From Caulobacteraceae bacterium (GTDB taxonomy: Bacteria; Pseudomonadota; Alphaproteobacteria; Caulobacterales; Caulobacteraceae), in contig JAIYCQ010000027.1 in NCBI GenBank assembly GCA_027487945.1, positions 1 through 50,771 of the forward strand: a stretch of 50,771 nucleotides of DNA. Direction: 5' to 3'. The notes beneath the pieces were generated by a model that saw only the letters and a program-made list of their open reading frames with translations, was not told where the DNA came from and did no database searches. Within the stretch, counting starts at the first letter, position 1. Each line of letters starts with the position of its first letter. The position numbers were made by a program, and so were the translations under genes. This document shows positions 8,183 to 16,113 of the stretch, piece after piece.

Positions 8183-8368
8183 CTACTCGGCGGCGTAGCG
8201 CAGGGCTTCGCGCGACTGGTCGATCATCTCGCGCATTTCGCAGACGCAGCGCGCGCACTGGGCCTTGCAGCCGTGAGCGCGGAAGACCTCGGCGGGCTTC
8301 CGGGCGCCGCCTTCGATCGCCGCGCGGACCTGACGCTCGCGGATGCCGTTGCAGTTGCAGACGTACAC
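8183..8368 (-). CDS. bfd: Bacterioferritin-associated ferredoxin (Bfd)
   Basis: A 61-residue [2Fe-2S] protein. Cysteines C4, C6, C38 and C41 match the Bfd cluster pattern C-x-C-x31-C-x2-C; two extra cysteines, C34 and C43, are present. The N terminus MYVCNCNGIRERQV is typical. Bfd docks on bacterioferritin and supplies electrons through the heme to reduce and release stored iron, and is usually made under iron starvation. A Fur-like palindrome at 8425-8439 lies 57 bases upstream. The electron source is normally a ferredoxin-NADP reductase; an fpr gene is at 38.5-39.3 kb in this window. It precedes bfr on the same strand. Confidence 0.93.
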   Translation of the reverse strand: MYVCNCNGIRERQVRAAIEGGARKPAEVFRAHGCKAQCARCVCEMREMIDQSREALRYAAE

Positions 8369-8424
8369 GGGTGGACTCGCCTTTCAACGCGAATGCGTCG
8401 CATGTAGCCCCTCCTGAAGGTCGT

Positions 8425-8439
8425 TGCAACTCATTTGCA
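8425..8439. promoter_or_regulatory. Fur-like palindrome between bfd and cydA
   Basis: TGCAACTCATTTGCA reads as a 7-1-7 inverted repeat (TGCAACT, C, ATTTGCA) with one mismatch, the architecture of a Fur box, and TGCAA/TTGCA ends as found in alphaproteobacterial Fur/Mur sites. It lies 57 bases upstream of bfd (minus strand) and 111 bases upstream of the cydA ATG (plus strand), the only strong palindrome in the divergent spacer. Iron-dependent repression of bfd is the likely role; an effect on cydAB is possible. Confidence 0.55.
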
Positions 8440-8549
8440 TATTGCCGGGCCCGGCCCGCCCCGGCTGCGACCGGATGCCGCTGGATCGCTTGTTGAGCCG
8501 GGGCATTTAGAGGCGCAGGACAGCGCCGTTTGGCGAGCAGGTGTGGGTG

Positions 8550-9947
8550 ATGGACTTCGACGCAATCCTTCTGGCGCGGCTGCAGTTCGCCTTCACCATC
8601 GCGTTCCACATCATCTTTCCCAGCTTCACGATCGGCCTCGCCAGCTTCCTGGCAGTGCTCGAGGGGCTGTGGCTTGGCACCCGGCGGGAGGTGTTCCGCA
8701 ACCTCTACCTCTTCTGGGTCAAGATCTTCGCCCTCAGCTTCGGCATGGGCGTCGTGTCCGGCGTGGTGATGAGCTACGAGCTGGGCACCAACTGGAGCGA
8801 ATTCTCCAAGATGGCCTCGCCGGTCATCGGGCCGCTGCTCGCGTTCGAGGTGCTGACGGCCTTCTTCCTCGAGGCCAGCTTTCTGGGTGTGATGCTGTTC
8901 GGCTGGAAGAAGGTGGGGCCGAGGCTCCACTTCACCGCCACGGTCCTGGTCGCGGTCGGCACCTTCATCTCGGCCTTCTGGATCCTGTCGGCGAACAGCT
9001 GGATGCAGCATCCGACCGGCTTTGAGCGGCTGGCCGACGGGACGCTGCGGGCCACCGACTGGCTGGCGGTGATCTTCTCGCCGACCTTCCCGTCGCGGAT
9101 GGCGCACATGTCTCTCGCCGCCTTCCTGACCACATCCCTGGTGGTCGGCGCGGCCAGCGCCTGGCAGCTTCTGAAGGATCGCACCCAGCCCGAGTCGCGC
9201 ATGGCCCTGCGCATGGCCATCGGGATGTTCGCCATCGTCGCGCCGCTGCAGCTGGTCGCCGGCCATTTCTCCGGGGAAACGGTGCGCCACCACCAGCCGC
9301 TGAAGCTGGCCGCCATCGAGGCCTACTGGACGACCCGGGCCGATCAGCCCCAGAGCCTCGTCGGCATCCCCGACCGGGACGCGGCGAAGACCCACTACGA
9401 GATCGAGATTCCCGGGATCGGCAACCTGATCCAGGGCGTGCCGAAGGAGACCGTGCTCCAGGGGCTCGACAGTTTCCCGCGTGCGGACTGGCCCGTCGTC
9501 GGCCTCGTCTACTGGTCGTTCCGGATCATGGTCGGCCTCGGGCTGGCGATGATCGGGCTGGGGGTCTGGGGCGTCTGGCTGATGTGGCGCAGGCGGATCG
9601 AGGACTCGCCCTGGTTCCTGCGGGCGGCTGTGGCCATGGGGCCCACCGGCTTCATCGCCGTGGTCGCGGGCTGGATCGTCGCCGAGGTCGGCCGCCAGCC
9701 CTGGACCATCTACGGGGTGCTGCGGACCGCCGACTCGGTCTCGCCGGTCGGGGCGGGACAGGTCAGCGCCTCGCTGCTGGCCTTCATGGTCATCTACGCC
9801 ATCGTGTTCAGCGCCGGCGGCCTCTACATCCTGCGCCTGATCGCAAGGGGGCCCGCGCCGGTCGTCAGCGAACAGCCCCCCGACGGCGAGGGCAGGGCGC
9901 CCGGATCGCCGCTCGCCGCCGCGCCGGCTGAACCCCGGGAGGTTTGA
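8550..9947 (+). CDS. cydA: Cytochrome bd-type quinol oxidase subunit I (CIO type)
   Basis: Membrane quinol:O2 oxidoreductase subunit carrying hemes b558, b595 and d. The 465-residue product has ARLQFAFTIAFHIIFPSFTIG with the first heme ligand His20, AHMSLAAF, a quinol-site segment HHQPLKLAAIEAYW with the conserved Lys and Glu, FRIMVGLG with the Met ligand of b558, and GRQPW. The Q-loop is short, lacking the long insertion of E. coli CydA, which places it with the cyanide-insensitive (CioA) group. The ATG at 8550 is preferred to GTG at 8541 since family members start M-D. The C-terminal tail is Pro/Glu-rich. cydB starts two bases after its stop. Confidence 0.94.
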   Translation: MDFDAILLARLQFAFTIAFHIIFPSFTIGLASFLAVLEGLWLGTRREVFRNLYLFWVKIFALSFGMGVVSGVVMSYELGTNWSEFSKMASPVIGPLLAFEVLTAFFLEASFLGVMLFGWKKVGPRLHFTATVLVAVGTFISAFWILSANSWMQHPTGFERLADGTLRATDWLAVIFSPTFPSRMAHMSLAAFLTTSLVVGAASAWQLLKDRTQPESRMALRMAIGMFAIVAPLQLVAGHFSGETVRHHQPLKLAAIEAYWTTRADQPQSLVGIPDRDAAKTHYEIEIPGIGNLIQGVPKETVLQGLDSFPRADWPVVGLVYWSFRIMVGLGLAMIGLGVWGVWLMWRRRIEDSPWFLRAAVAMGPTGFIAVVAGWIVAEVGRQPWTIYGVLRTADSVSPVGAGQVSASLLAFMVIYAIVFSAGGLYILRLIARGPAPVVSEQPPDGEGRAPGSPLAAAPAEPREV

Positions 9948-9949
9948 TC

Positions 9950-10975
9950 ATGACCCTGGACCTTCCGCTCATCTGGGCCGGCCTGATCGCCACGGCGGTC
10001 CTGCTGTACGTGCTGCTCGACGGTTTCGACCTCGGCGTCGGCATCCTGTTCCCGTTCGCCCGCTCGCCGGCCGAACGGGACGTGATGATGGACTCCATCG
10101 CCCCGGTCTGGGACGGCAACGAGACCTGGCTGGTGCTCGGCGGCGGCGGACTGCTGGCGGCCTTCCCGCTGGCCTACGGCATCCTGGCGCCGGCCTTCTA
10201 CCTGCCGCTGATCCTGATGCTGCTCGCCCTGATCCTGCGCGGGGTGGCCTTCGAGTTCCGGCTGCACGGTCGCAAGCGGGGCAAGGCCTTCTGGACCTTT
10301 GCGTTCTCCGCCGGCTCGCTGGGCGCCACGATCGCCCAGGGCTTCGTGCTCGGCGGCTTCATCCAGGGCGTGACCGTGGCCGACGGCCGCTTCGCCGGCC
10401 AGCCGTTCGACTGGCTGACGCCCTACACCCTGCTGGTCGCTGCGGGGCTGGTCGCCGGCTACGCCCTGCTGGGCGGCTGCTGGTTGATGTGGAAGACCCA
10501 GGACCAGCTGCACGGCGACGCCCGCCGCTGGTCGGCGATCTCGGCCGCCGCGGTCGGGGTGCTGCTGTTCGCGGTCAGCCTCGCCACCCTGTTCGTACAC
10601 CCGCGCATCGCCGACCGCTGGGGCTTCACGGGCGAGGGCTTCGACATGGCGGTGTTTCTGCCGCACCTTCCCATCCCGCTGCTGGGCGCGGCCGGGCTCG
10701 CGGTCGTGGCCGTCGGCCTGTGGAAGCGGTCGCACGGCTGGCCCTTCCTGGGCGGGGCGCTGGTCTTCCTCTCGGGGTACATCGGGCTGGCGGTCAGCTT
10801 CTTCCCCAGCATCGTGCCCTACGACATCGACTTCCGGACCGCCGCCAACGCCGACAACGCGCTGGGGCTGATGCTGTGGGGGATCGCCATCCTTCTGCCG
10901 GCGATCCTGGGCTACACGGTCTGGGTCTACTGGATCTTCCGGGGCAAGGTCAGCGCCGATGCCGGATATCATTGA
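9950..10975 (+). CDS. cydB: Cytochrome bd-type quinol oxidase subunit II
   Basis: A 341-residue polytopic partner of CydA. It has the family hallmark LLDGFDLGVGILFPF near the N terminus, SIAPVWDGNETWLVLGGGGLLAAFPLAYG, ILRGVAFEFR, and the late FFPSIVPYDIDFRTAANADNAL loop. ATG at 9950 has a clear GGGAGG seven bases upstream (9937-9942), formed by the end of cydA, and the genes are separated by two bases, so translation is coupled. CydB holds no heme ligands but is needed for assembly. A tiny gene overlaps its last 17 bases. Confidence 0.94.
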   Translation: MTLDLPLIWAGLIATAVLLYVLLDGFDLGVGILFPFARSPAERDVMMDSIAPVWDGNETWLVLGGGGLLAAFPLAYGILAPAFYLPLILMLLALILRGVAFEFRLHGRKRGKAFWTFAFSAGSLGATIAQGFVLGGFIQGVTVADGRFAGQPFDWLTPYTLLVAAGLVAGYALLGGCWLMWKTQDQLHGDARRWSAISAAAVGVLLFAVSLATLFVHPRIADRWGFTGEGFDMAVFLPHLPIPLLGAAGLAVVAVGLWKRSHGWPFLGGALVFLSGYIGLAVSFFPSIVPYDIDFRTAANADNALGLMLWGIAILLPAILGYTVWVYWIFRGKVSADAGYH

Positions 10976-11105
10976 GCCCCCGCCCGGGCCGGACGAGGCC
11001 CAGCCGCCGCTTTGGAAGCGGCTCGGCTGGTTCCTGGGCATCGCCCTGGTCTCCACCGGCGCGACAGCCGTCGTCGCCTATGCGCTGAAGGCGCTGCTCG
11101 TGTAG
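10959..11105 (+). CDS. DUF2474-like small bd-oxidase-associated membrane protein
   Basis: A 48-residue open frame starting at ATG 10959 inside the last codons of cydB and ending at TAG 11103-11105. An acidic, proline-rich N terminus is followed by [17 protein letters not shown] and a single transmembrane helix to the end. The basic-aromatic W-K-R-L-x-W-F entry into a lone helix and the position right after cydB match the DUF2474 family found with cyanide-insensitive bd oxidases; analogous small subunits such as CydX stabilise E. coli bd oxidase. Overlap with cydB suggests translational coupling. Assignment is by pattern and context only. Confidence 0.75.
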   Translation: MPDIIEPPPGPDEAQPPLWKRLGWFLGIALVSTGATAVVAYALKALLV

Positions 11106-11115
11106 AGAGGCGGCC

Positions 11116-11748
11116 ATGACCGCGTCCTGCCGCCTCTACCTGATCACCCCGCCCCGGATCGACGATCTGGCCGTCTACGCGCGCACGCTCGCAGAGGCGC
11201 TGGACGCCGGCGATGTGTCCGCCCTGCAGATCCGCCTGAAGGATGTCCCGGACGATGTCATCGCGGCGGCCGTCGATGTGCTGACCCCGATCGCCCACGC
11301 CCGCGACGTGGCGATCATCCTGAACGACCGGCCTGACCTGGCGGCGAAGTACGGCTGCGACGGCGTTCATGTCGGCCAGAGCGACGCCAGCTACGCCCAG
11401 GCGCGCAAGCTGGTCGGGGCCGAGCGGATCATCGGCGTCACCTGCCATGACAGCCGGCACCTGGCCATGGAGGCGGCCGAGGCCGGCGCCGACTACGTCG
11501 CGTTCGGGGCCTTCTTCCCGACCACGACCAAGGACGCGCCGACCCGCGCCGAGCCGGAAATCCTGACCATCTGGCAGGAGACCATGGAGGTCCCCTGCGT
11601 CGCCATCGGCGGGATCACCGCGGACAACGTGGCCATCGTGGCGAAGGCCGGGGCGGACTTCGCGGCGGTCAGCGCCGGCGTCTGGGCCCATCCGGAGGCG
11701 CCTGCGGCGGCGGTCAGGGCGATCAACGCGGCGATCGCGGGGGCCTAG
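11116..11748 (+). CDS. thiE: Thiamine phosphate synthase
   Basis: Joins HMP-pyrophosphate and thiazole phosphate to thiamine phosphate. The 210-residue TIM-barrel protein shows the family motifs in order: ALQIRLKD (pyrophosphate-binding), [51 protein letters not shown] and [13 protein letters not shown] at 11116 has AGAGAGG eight bases upstream. It lies ten bases after the small bd-oxidase gene, so it may be read from the cydAB transcript. No other thiamine genes and no TPP riboswitch were seen nearby. Confidence 0.92.
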   Translation: MTASCRLYLITPPRIDDLAVYARTLAEALDAGDVSALQIRLKDVPDDVIAAAVDVLTPIAHARDVAIILNDRPDLAAKYGCDGVHVGQSDASYAQARKLVGAERIIGVTCHDSRHLAMEAAEAGADYVAFGAFFPTTTKDAPTRAEPEILTIWQETMEVPCVAIGGITADNVAIVAKAGADFAAVSAGVWAHPEAPAAAVRAINAAIAGA

Positions 11749-11754
11749 GCGACG

Positions 11755-12033
11755 CTAGAGACTGGCTCGTCGCGCCGCCCGGGCTGCCTTCTCGGCGGCT
11801 TCGATACCCTTGCCAGCAGCCCACCAGACGCCGACCGCCATGATCGTGGTGACGAGCGGCAGCGCGAGATGCGGAAGCAGCGAGGTTAAATCGTCGGCCG
11901 CCAAAGCCTTCGGAACGAGCGCGAGGGCGATCAGCCAGAAGATCACGGCGCCAATCACGTTCATTCCACGCCAGAGCGCCAGCATCGGAATGACGAACTT
12001 CTCAAGCAGCGTTGATGTCGAGTCCCTGGCCAC
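11755..12033 (-). CDS. Small two-helix membrane protein, unknown
   Basis: A 92-residue hypothetical protein with two predicted transmembrane segments (about residues 24-44 and 55-72, the latter ending [10 protein letters not shown]) and an Ala/Arg/Glu-rich amphipathic C-terminal tail, probably cytoplasmic. The GTG start at 12033 is supported by a strong GGAGGG six bases upstream. It is convergent with thiE (six bases apart) and divergent from efp. I do not recognise a family or propose a function. Codon usage looks somewhat less GC-biased than its neighbours (for example GTTAAATCGTCG inside), which could mean a recent or weakly selected gene. Confidence 0.65.
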   Translation of the reverse strand: MARDSTSTLLEKFVIPMLALWRGMNVIGAVIFWLIALALVPKALAADDLTSLLPHLALPLVTTIMAVGVWWAAGKGIEAAEKAARAARRASL

Positions 12034-12078
12034 GCGACCCTCCAGTTCACCCCAACTGATACCGCGGCGCCCCCGACC

Positions 12079-12107
12079 TTGCTATTCCCCCCCCTCATCG
12101 CTAGGTT
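12079..12107 (+). promoter_or_regulatory. Candidate sigma-73-type promoter of efp
   Basis: TTGCTA (12079-12084), 15-base spacer containing an eight-C run, GCTAGGTT (12100-12107). It has the same spacing as the fba and rplK candidates, and sits about 42 bases before the efp start. Confidence 0.4.
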
Positions 12108-12148
12108 CCGCGCCCAATTTCCAGCCCCTTCGCGTGAACCCTAATCCC

Positions 12149-12718
12149 ATGGCCAAGATCAACGGCAACACCATCAAACCCGGCATGGTTCTCCAGCATG
12201 AGAACGGCCTCTGGGTCTGCGTGAAGGCCGCGCACGTGAAGCCCGGCAAGGGCGGCGCCTTCGCCCAGGTCGAGCTCAAGAACCTCATCGACGGCCGCAA
12301 GCTCAACGAACGCTTCCGCTCGGACGACAAGGTCGAGCGCGTGACGCTCGAGCAGCGCGACAACACCTACCTGTACGCCGAAGGCGACATGCTGGTGTTC
12401 ATGGACAAGGAAAACTACGAGCAGATCACCCTGCACAAGGACTTCGTCGGCGAAGACCAGGTCCGCTTCCTGCAGGACGGCATGACCGTCGTGGTGGAGT
12501 TCCACGAGGAGCGCGCCATCGGCATCGAGCTGCCCGAGCAGGTCGTGCTGACCATCGTGGAGGCCGACGCCGTGGTGAACGGTCAGACGGCGTCCTCGTC
12601 CTACAAGCCGGCCAAGGCCGACAACGGCATGCGCATTCTGATCCCGCCCTACATGGAAGCGGGCGAGCGGGTGCTTGTCTCGACCGAGACCGGCGAATAC
12701 GTGCGCCGCGCCGACTGA
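12149..12718 (+). CDS. efp: Elongation factor P
   Basis: Binds the ribosome between P and E sites and relieves stalling at polyproline stretches. The 189-residue protein has the three-barrel EF-P layout: [13 protein letters not shown] start, a PGKG loop with Lys34 at the position modified by beta-lysylation in enterics, and the C-terminal signature [29 protein letters not shown]. Lys34 rather than Arg32 argues against EarP-type rhamnosylation. No epmA/epmB is in the window, so the modification state is open. The ATG at 12149 gives the standard M-x-K-I-N start. suhB follows seven bases later, likely co-transcribed. Confidence 0.96.
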   Translation: MAKINGNTIKPGMVLQHENGLWVCVKAAHVKPGKGGAFAQVELKNLIDGRKLNERFRSDDKVERVTLEQRDNTYLYAEGDMLVFMDKENYEQITLHKDFVGEDQVRFLQDGMTVVVEFHEERAIGIELPEQVVLTIVEADAVVNGQTASSSYKPAKADNGMRILIPPYMEAGERVLVSTETGEYVRRAD

Positions 12719-12725
12719 TCCCCGG

Positions 12726-13523
12726 ATGTCCGCCGCCTCCTCCCTTATCGCCTCGATGATCGACGCCGCCCGCAAGGCGGCCCGGGGCCTTGCCCGCGAC
12801 TTCGGCGAGGTTACCGAACTCCAGGTCTCGAAGAAGGGCGCGGCGGACTATGTCTCGGCCGCCGACATCAAGGCCGAGCAGGCGCTGTTCGAGGCCCTGA
12901 CCAAGCTTCGCCCCGGCTACGGCTTCCTCGGTGAGGAGCGGCCCGAGATCGAAGGCACCGACAAGACCCACCGCTGGATCGTCGACCCGCTCGACGGCAC
13001 GACCAACTTCCTGCACGCCATCCCGCACTTCGCGGTCAATATCGCGCTGGAGCGGGACGGCCAGATCGTCGCGGCGGTTACCTACAACCCGATCACCCAC
13101 GACACCTTCTGGGCCGAGAAGGGCCGCGGCGCCTGGCTGGGCAACGAGAAGCGCCTGCGCGTCGCCGCCCGCCGCACCCTCGACGAAAGCCTGCTGGCCA
13201 CCGGCATCCCGTTCATGGGCGTCCCCGGCCACGGCCAGTTCCTGAAGGAGCTGCACCAGATCACCCAGCGGGTCTCCGGCGTGCGGCGCTACGGCGCGGC
13301 GGCGCTCGACCTGGCCTGGGTCGCGGCGGGCCGCTTCGACGGCTTCTGGGAACGGGGCCTGAAGCCCTGGGATACGGCCGCGGGCCTGCTGCTGGTCACC
13401 GAGGCGGGCGGCAAGGTCACCGACCTGCGGGGGCAGCCCTATGTCCCCGGCGCGGGAAGCATCCTCGCCTCGAACATGGAACTGCACCCCCTGATCCTCG
13501 ACAAGCTCGACGCCGCCGCCTGA
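12726..13523 (+). CDS. suhB: Inositol-1-monophosphatase family protein
   Basis: A 265-residue Mg2+-dependent phosphatase of the IMPase fold. It shows the metal-binding motifs GEE (in FLGEERPE), DPLDGTTNF (about residues 86-94) and the late WDTAAGLLLVTEAGG. Substrates in the family include inositol phosphate and other sugar phosphates; SuhB in E. coli also assists rRNA transcription antitermination, and the efp-suhB pairing is common in alphaproteobacteria. ATG 12726 starts seven bases after efp. The protein ends convergent to the SbtB-like gene, 27 bases away. Confidence 0.93.
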   Translation: MSAASSLIASMIDAARKAARGLARDFGEVTELQVSKKGAADYVSAADIKAEQALFEALTKLRPGYGFLGEERPEIEGTDKTHRWIVDPLDGTTNFLHAIPHFAVNIALERDGQIVAAVTYNPITHDTFWAEKGRGAWLGNEKRLRVAARRTLDESLLATGIPFMGVPGHGQFLKELHQITQRVSGVRRYGAAALDLAWVAAGRFDGFWERGLKPWDTAAGLLLVTEAGGKVTDLRGQPYVPGAGSILASNMELHPLILDKLDAAA

Positions 13524-13550
13524 TCCTCGGCAGACGGGGCGGACTGCCGG

Positions 13551-13856
13551 TCAGAAGCGTTCGCCGCGCATGACCGAAACGTCGCTGACGGAAGCGACGC
13601 CGGGGTAGGTCCTGAAGTAGTCGCTGAGCCAGTCGAGGGCGGTCCGGGTCGCCGCCTCCCCGCCGATGGCGATGACCAGACAGGCCTCGGCGTCGGCGAC
13701 GCCGGTCTGCCGCCAGGCGCCGTGGGCGCCGGCGCCCTCCATGCCGAGGAACACGCTCCAGCCCTTGAAGCCGGCCTCGCCGAGCATGGCCTCGACATGA
13801 TGGAGCGCATGCTTCTCGATGAAGATGTCGAGCTTCTTTCGTTGCGTCAGGTCCAC
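13551..13856 (-). CDS. SbtB-like PII-family regulatory protein
   Basis: A 101-residue small protein. It matches the cyanobacterial SbtB plan: KKL.IF.EK at the start, EAGFKGWSVFLGMEGAGAHG (beta1-alpha1-beta2 with the G-x-K-G turn and nucleotide loop), an R-x-T-G segment, then strands ending in VSVMRGERF. Cyanobacterial SbtB binds adenine nucleotides including cAMP and gates the bicarbonate carrier SbtA. The protein ends at GERF, so the C-terminal cysteine loop (CGPEGC-like) of some SbtB proteins is missing. GTG start at 13856, four bases after the stop of the permease gene, with TGAGGT inside the permease's last codons. Tight coupling to the permease supports the assignment. Confidence 0.75.
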   Translation of the reverse strand: MDLTQRKKLDIFIEKHALHHVEAMLGEAGFKGWSVFLGMEGAGAHGAWRQTGVADAEACLVIAIGGEAATRTALDWLSDYFRTYPGVASVSDVSVMRGERF

Positions 13857-13860
13857 GGGG

Positions 13861-14844
13861 CTACCTCACCAGAAGTTGGGCCGCCGCATGATAGAGCGGG
13901 ATGCCGACAACGAGGTTGAACGGAAAGGTCATGGCCAGGGACATCGGGATGTAGACCCCCGCATCGGCCTTCGGCAGCGCCATGCGCATGGCGGCGGGCA
14001 CGGCGATGTAGGAGGCCGAGGCCGCCAGCACGGCGAACAGGGTTGCATCCCCGACGGACATGCCCACGGCCTTGGCCGCCAGCAGCGCGGCGCCGGCGCT
14101 GAGCATCGGCCAGAGGACCGCGAAGGCCACCAGGCCCGGTCTGCGCATCGGCGCGTCCGCCAGCCGCCGCGCCGCGATGATGCCCATGTCGAGCAGGAAC
14201 AGACACAGGGCGCCCTGGAAGATCGCGCCGCTGACGAAGCCCGACAGCCGGTCCATCCCGCGCTCGCCGGTCAGCAGGCCGACCAGGAAACTGCCCACCA
14301 GCAGCACCGCCGCGCCGTTGAGCAGGACTTCGCGCCAGAGTTCCGGCTTGAAGCGGGCGCCGGGATCGCGCGCCCTTGAGCCGACGATCAGCAGGGCGGC
14401 GAGGATGGCCGGGGTTTCCATCAGGGCCAGAACCGCCGCCATATGGCCGCTGAACTCGACGCCGAGGGTGCGCAGGTACTCGCTGCCCGCCGCGAAGGTG
14501 ACCACCGAGACGCTGCCGTAGTGGGCTGCCGTCGCGGCGGCGGTGACGCGCTCGACGCCGCACAGCGCCCGCAGCGCCGCATACGCGCCGAACGGCGCCA
14601 GGAAGCTGAAGGCAAGGCCGAGGCCGCCGGCTGCCAGCAGGCCGCCGCTGAGGCCGCTGGCCTGGGCCTCGACGCCGCCTTTGAAGCCGATGCAGAGCAT
14701 CAGGTAGAGGGATAGCGCCTTGGCGGCTTGATCCGGGATCGACAGGTCCGACTTGGCCCAGCCCGCTAGGGCGCCGAGCGCAAAGAACAGCAGGGCCGGC
14801 GCCAGCAGATTGGCGCTCGCCGCGTTGAGGGCGGTCTCTAGCAT
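13861..14844 (-). CDS. SbtA-like sodium-dependent bicarbonate permease (DUF897 family)
   Basis: A 327-residue inner-membrane protein of about ten helices with an internal two-fold repeat. Recognisable SbtA/DUF897 segments are ALSLYLMLCIGFKGGVE near residue 45-60, AAHYGSVSVVTFAAG, PAILAALL, FLLDMGIIAARRL, and SYIAVPAAMRMALPKAD at the crossover, then MSLAMTFPFNLVVGIPLY. Cyanobacterial SbtA imports bicarbonate with sodium; homologues in heterotrophs could feed bicarbonate to carboxylases. The gene is followed immediately by the SbtB-like regulator, the same order as in cyanobacteria. No carbonic anhydrase or RuBisCO gene is in the window. Substrate is inferred from family. Confidence 0.82.
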   Translation of the reverse strand: MLETALNAASANLLAPALLFFALGALAGWAKSDLSIPDQAAKALSLYLMLCIGFKGGVEAQASGLSGGLLAAGGLGLAFSFLAPFGAYAALRALCGVERVTAAATAAHYGSVSVVTFAAGSEYLRTLGVEFSGHMAAVLALMETPAILAALLIVGSRARDPGARFKPELWREVLLNGAAVLLVGSFLVGLLTGERGMDRLSGFVSGAIFQGALCLFLLDMGIIAARRLADAPMRRPGLVAFAVLWPMLSAGAALLAAKAVGMSVGDATLFAVLAASASYIAVPAAMRMALPKADAGVYIPMSLAMTFPFNLVVGIPLYHAAAQLLVR

Positions 14845-14920
14845 CCCGCCCCGCCATGATCGTCATGTTGCCGGCCTGACGCCATCACAAGAGCCTCCCA
14901 TTCCCCGCCCCGGTCAGCGT

Positions 14921-14965
14921 CGCCCGGCGCGGGTCCGGCCCGGAGACCTGAACCCGCGCCGGGCG
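14921..14965 (-). terminator. Hairpin downstream of the terC-like gene
   Basis: A perfect 14-bp stem (14921-14934 and 14952-14965, CGCCCGGCGCGGGT and its complement) around a 17-base loop. It lies 40 bases past the stop of the minus-strand TerC gene and 77 bases before the SbtA start, so it would separate the two transcripts. No T tract. Confidence 0.5.
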
Positions 14966-15004
14966 CGCCGTTGGCGCGACTGATCGTCCGGCGCCGGCCG
15001 CCCG

Positions 15005-15994
15005 TCAAGCGGCGGCGTCGGTCGCCGTCGCCGGCGTCCGCGTCCGCCAGATCGAATAAACGATACCGGCGGCGAGGATGGCGAAGGTGATGCCCAGCGA
15101 CCATTCGGCCGGGAATTTCGACCACCCCATCAGGTCGGCGACGAAGATCTTGCTGCCGATGAAGATCAGCAGCACGGCCAGCGCCTGCTTGAGGTAGGCG
15201 AAGCGGTGCAGCACGGCGGCCAGGGCGAAGTACAGCGCCCGCAGACCGAGGATGGCGAAGATGTTCGAGGTGTAGACGATGTAGGGGTCTGTCGTGATGG
15301 CGAAGATGGCCGGCACCGAGTCCACGGCGAAGATCAGGTCGGCGATCTCGATCATCACCAGCGCCAGGAACAGCGGCGTGATCCAGGTGACCAGCTTGCC
15401 GCTGGAGGGATCCGGCGCCCGGACGAAGAAACGCTCGCCCTGCAGCTGGTCGGTGACCCGGAAGCGACGCCGGACGAGACGCAGCAGCGGATTGTCGCCC
15501 AGGTCGCTCTCCTGCCCCTTCCAGAACAGCATCTTGATCCCCGTAAAGACCAGGAAGGCGGCGAAGATGTAGAGGACCCAGCCGAACTCCGAGACCAGGG
15601 CGGCGCCGAAGCCGATCATGATCGCCCGCAGCACGATGACGCCCAGGATGCCCCAGAACAGCACGCGGTGCTGATACTCGCGGGGAATGGCGAAGTAGGT
15701 GAAGATCATGGCGATGACGAAGACGTTGTCCATCGCCAGGCTCTTCTCGACCACGAAGCCGGTCAGGTACTCGACCCCCGACTGGGCCCCGAGCGAAAAC
15801 CATATGAAGCCGCCGAAGGCCAGGCCCAGCAGGATGTAGCCGGCTGACATCAGCAGGCTCTCGCGGACCCCGATCTCGCGGGTCTTCCGATGCAGGACGC
15901 CGAGGTCCAGCGTGAGCAGGACCACGACGGCCCCGAGAAAGGTCAGCCACATCCAGACCGGCTGACCCAGAAACAATGAACCCAGACTATCCAT
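15005..15994 (-). CDS. TerC/Alx family integral membrane protein
   Basis: A 329-residue polytopic protein. It has the family's acidic membrane motifs: LDLGVLHRK in the first helix region, VEKSLAMDNVFVIAMIFTYFAIP (about 81-103), VMIEIADLIFAVDSVPAIFAIT, and the repeat-end GLRALYF and FIGSKIFVAD. E. coli Alx and Bacillus TerC/MeeF-type proteins export manganese or metallate exoenzymes and often respond to Mn or alkaline pH. The ATG at 15994 has a strong AGGAGGG; upstream reading in frame has no family character. The leader (15995-16200) contains nested palindromes but I could not match it to the yybP-ykoY manganese riboswitch found before many terC-like genes. Confidence 0.9.
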   Translation of the reverse strand: MDSLGSLFLGQPVWMWLTFLGAVVVLLTLDLGVLHRKTREIGVRESLLMSAGYILLGLAFGGFIWFSLGAQSGVEYLTGFVVEKSLAMDNVFVIAMIFTYFAIPREYQHRVLFWGILGVIVLRAIMIGFGAALVSEFGWVLYIFAAFLVFTGIKMLFWKGQESDLGDNPLLRLVRRRFRVTDQLQGERFFVRAPDPSSGKLVTWITPLFLALVMIEIADLIFAVDSVPAIFAITTDPYIVYTSNIFAILGLRALYFALAAVLHRFAYLKQALAVLLIFIGSKIFVADLMGWSKFPAEWSLGITFAILAAGIVYSIWRTRTPATATDAAA

Positions 15995-16065
15995 GCAAAC
16001 ACCCTCCTGAAACAGGCCGGGCGCGCTCGACGCAAGGGGAGGGCGGCGGGGGGAACCGGACCCAT

Positions 16066-16113
16066 GCATCGAGCGCACCCGATGCGGTCCGACATCACGA
16101 TGCACATGCATCG
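16066..16113. promoter_or_regulatory. Palindrome cluster in the terC leader
   Basis: CGATGCACATGCATCG at 16098-16113 is a perfect 7-2-7 palindrome. Next to it, GCATCG (16066-16071) and CGATGC (16080-16085) form a 6-bp hairpin with an eight-base loop. The same GCATCG/CGATGC word thus occurs four times in 48 bases, allowing alternative pairings. Lies 72-120 bases upstream of the terC-like start. Could be an operator or a switching RNA leader. Confidence 0.4.

Noticed and set aside
11115..11116. TPP riboswitch upstream of thiE
   Set aside because: Only ten bases separate thiE from the preceding small gene, which leaves no room for the element.
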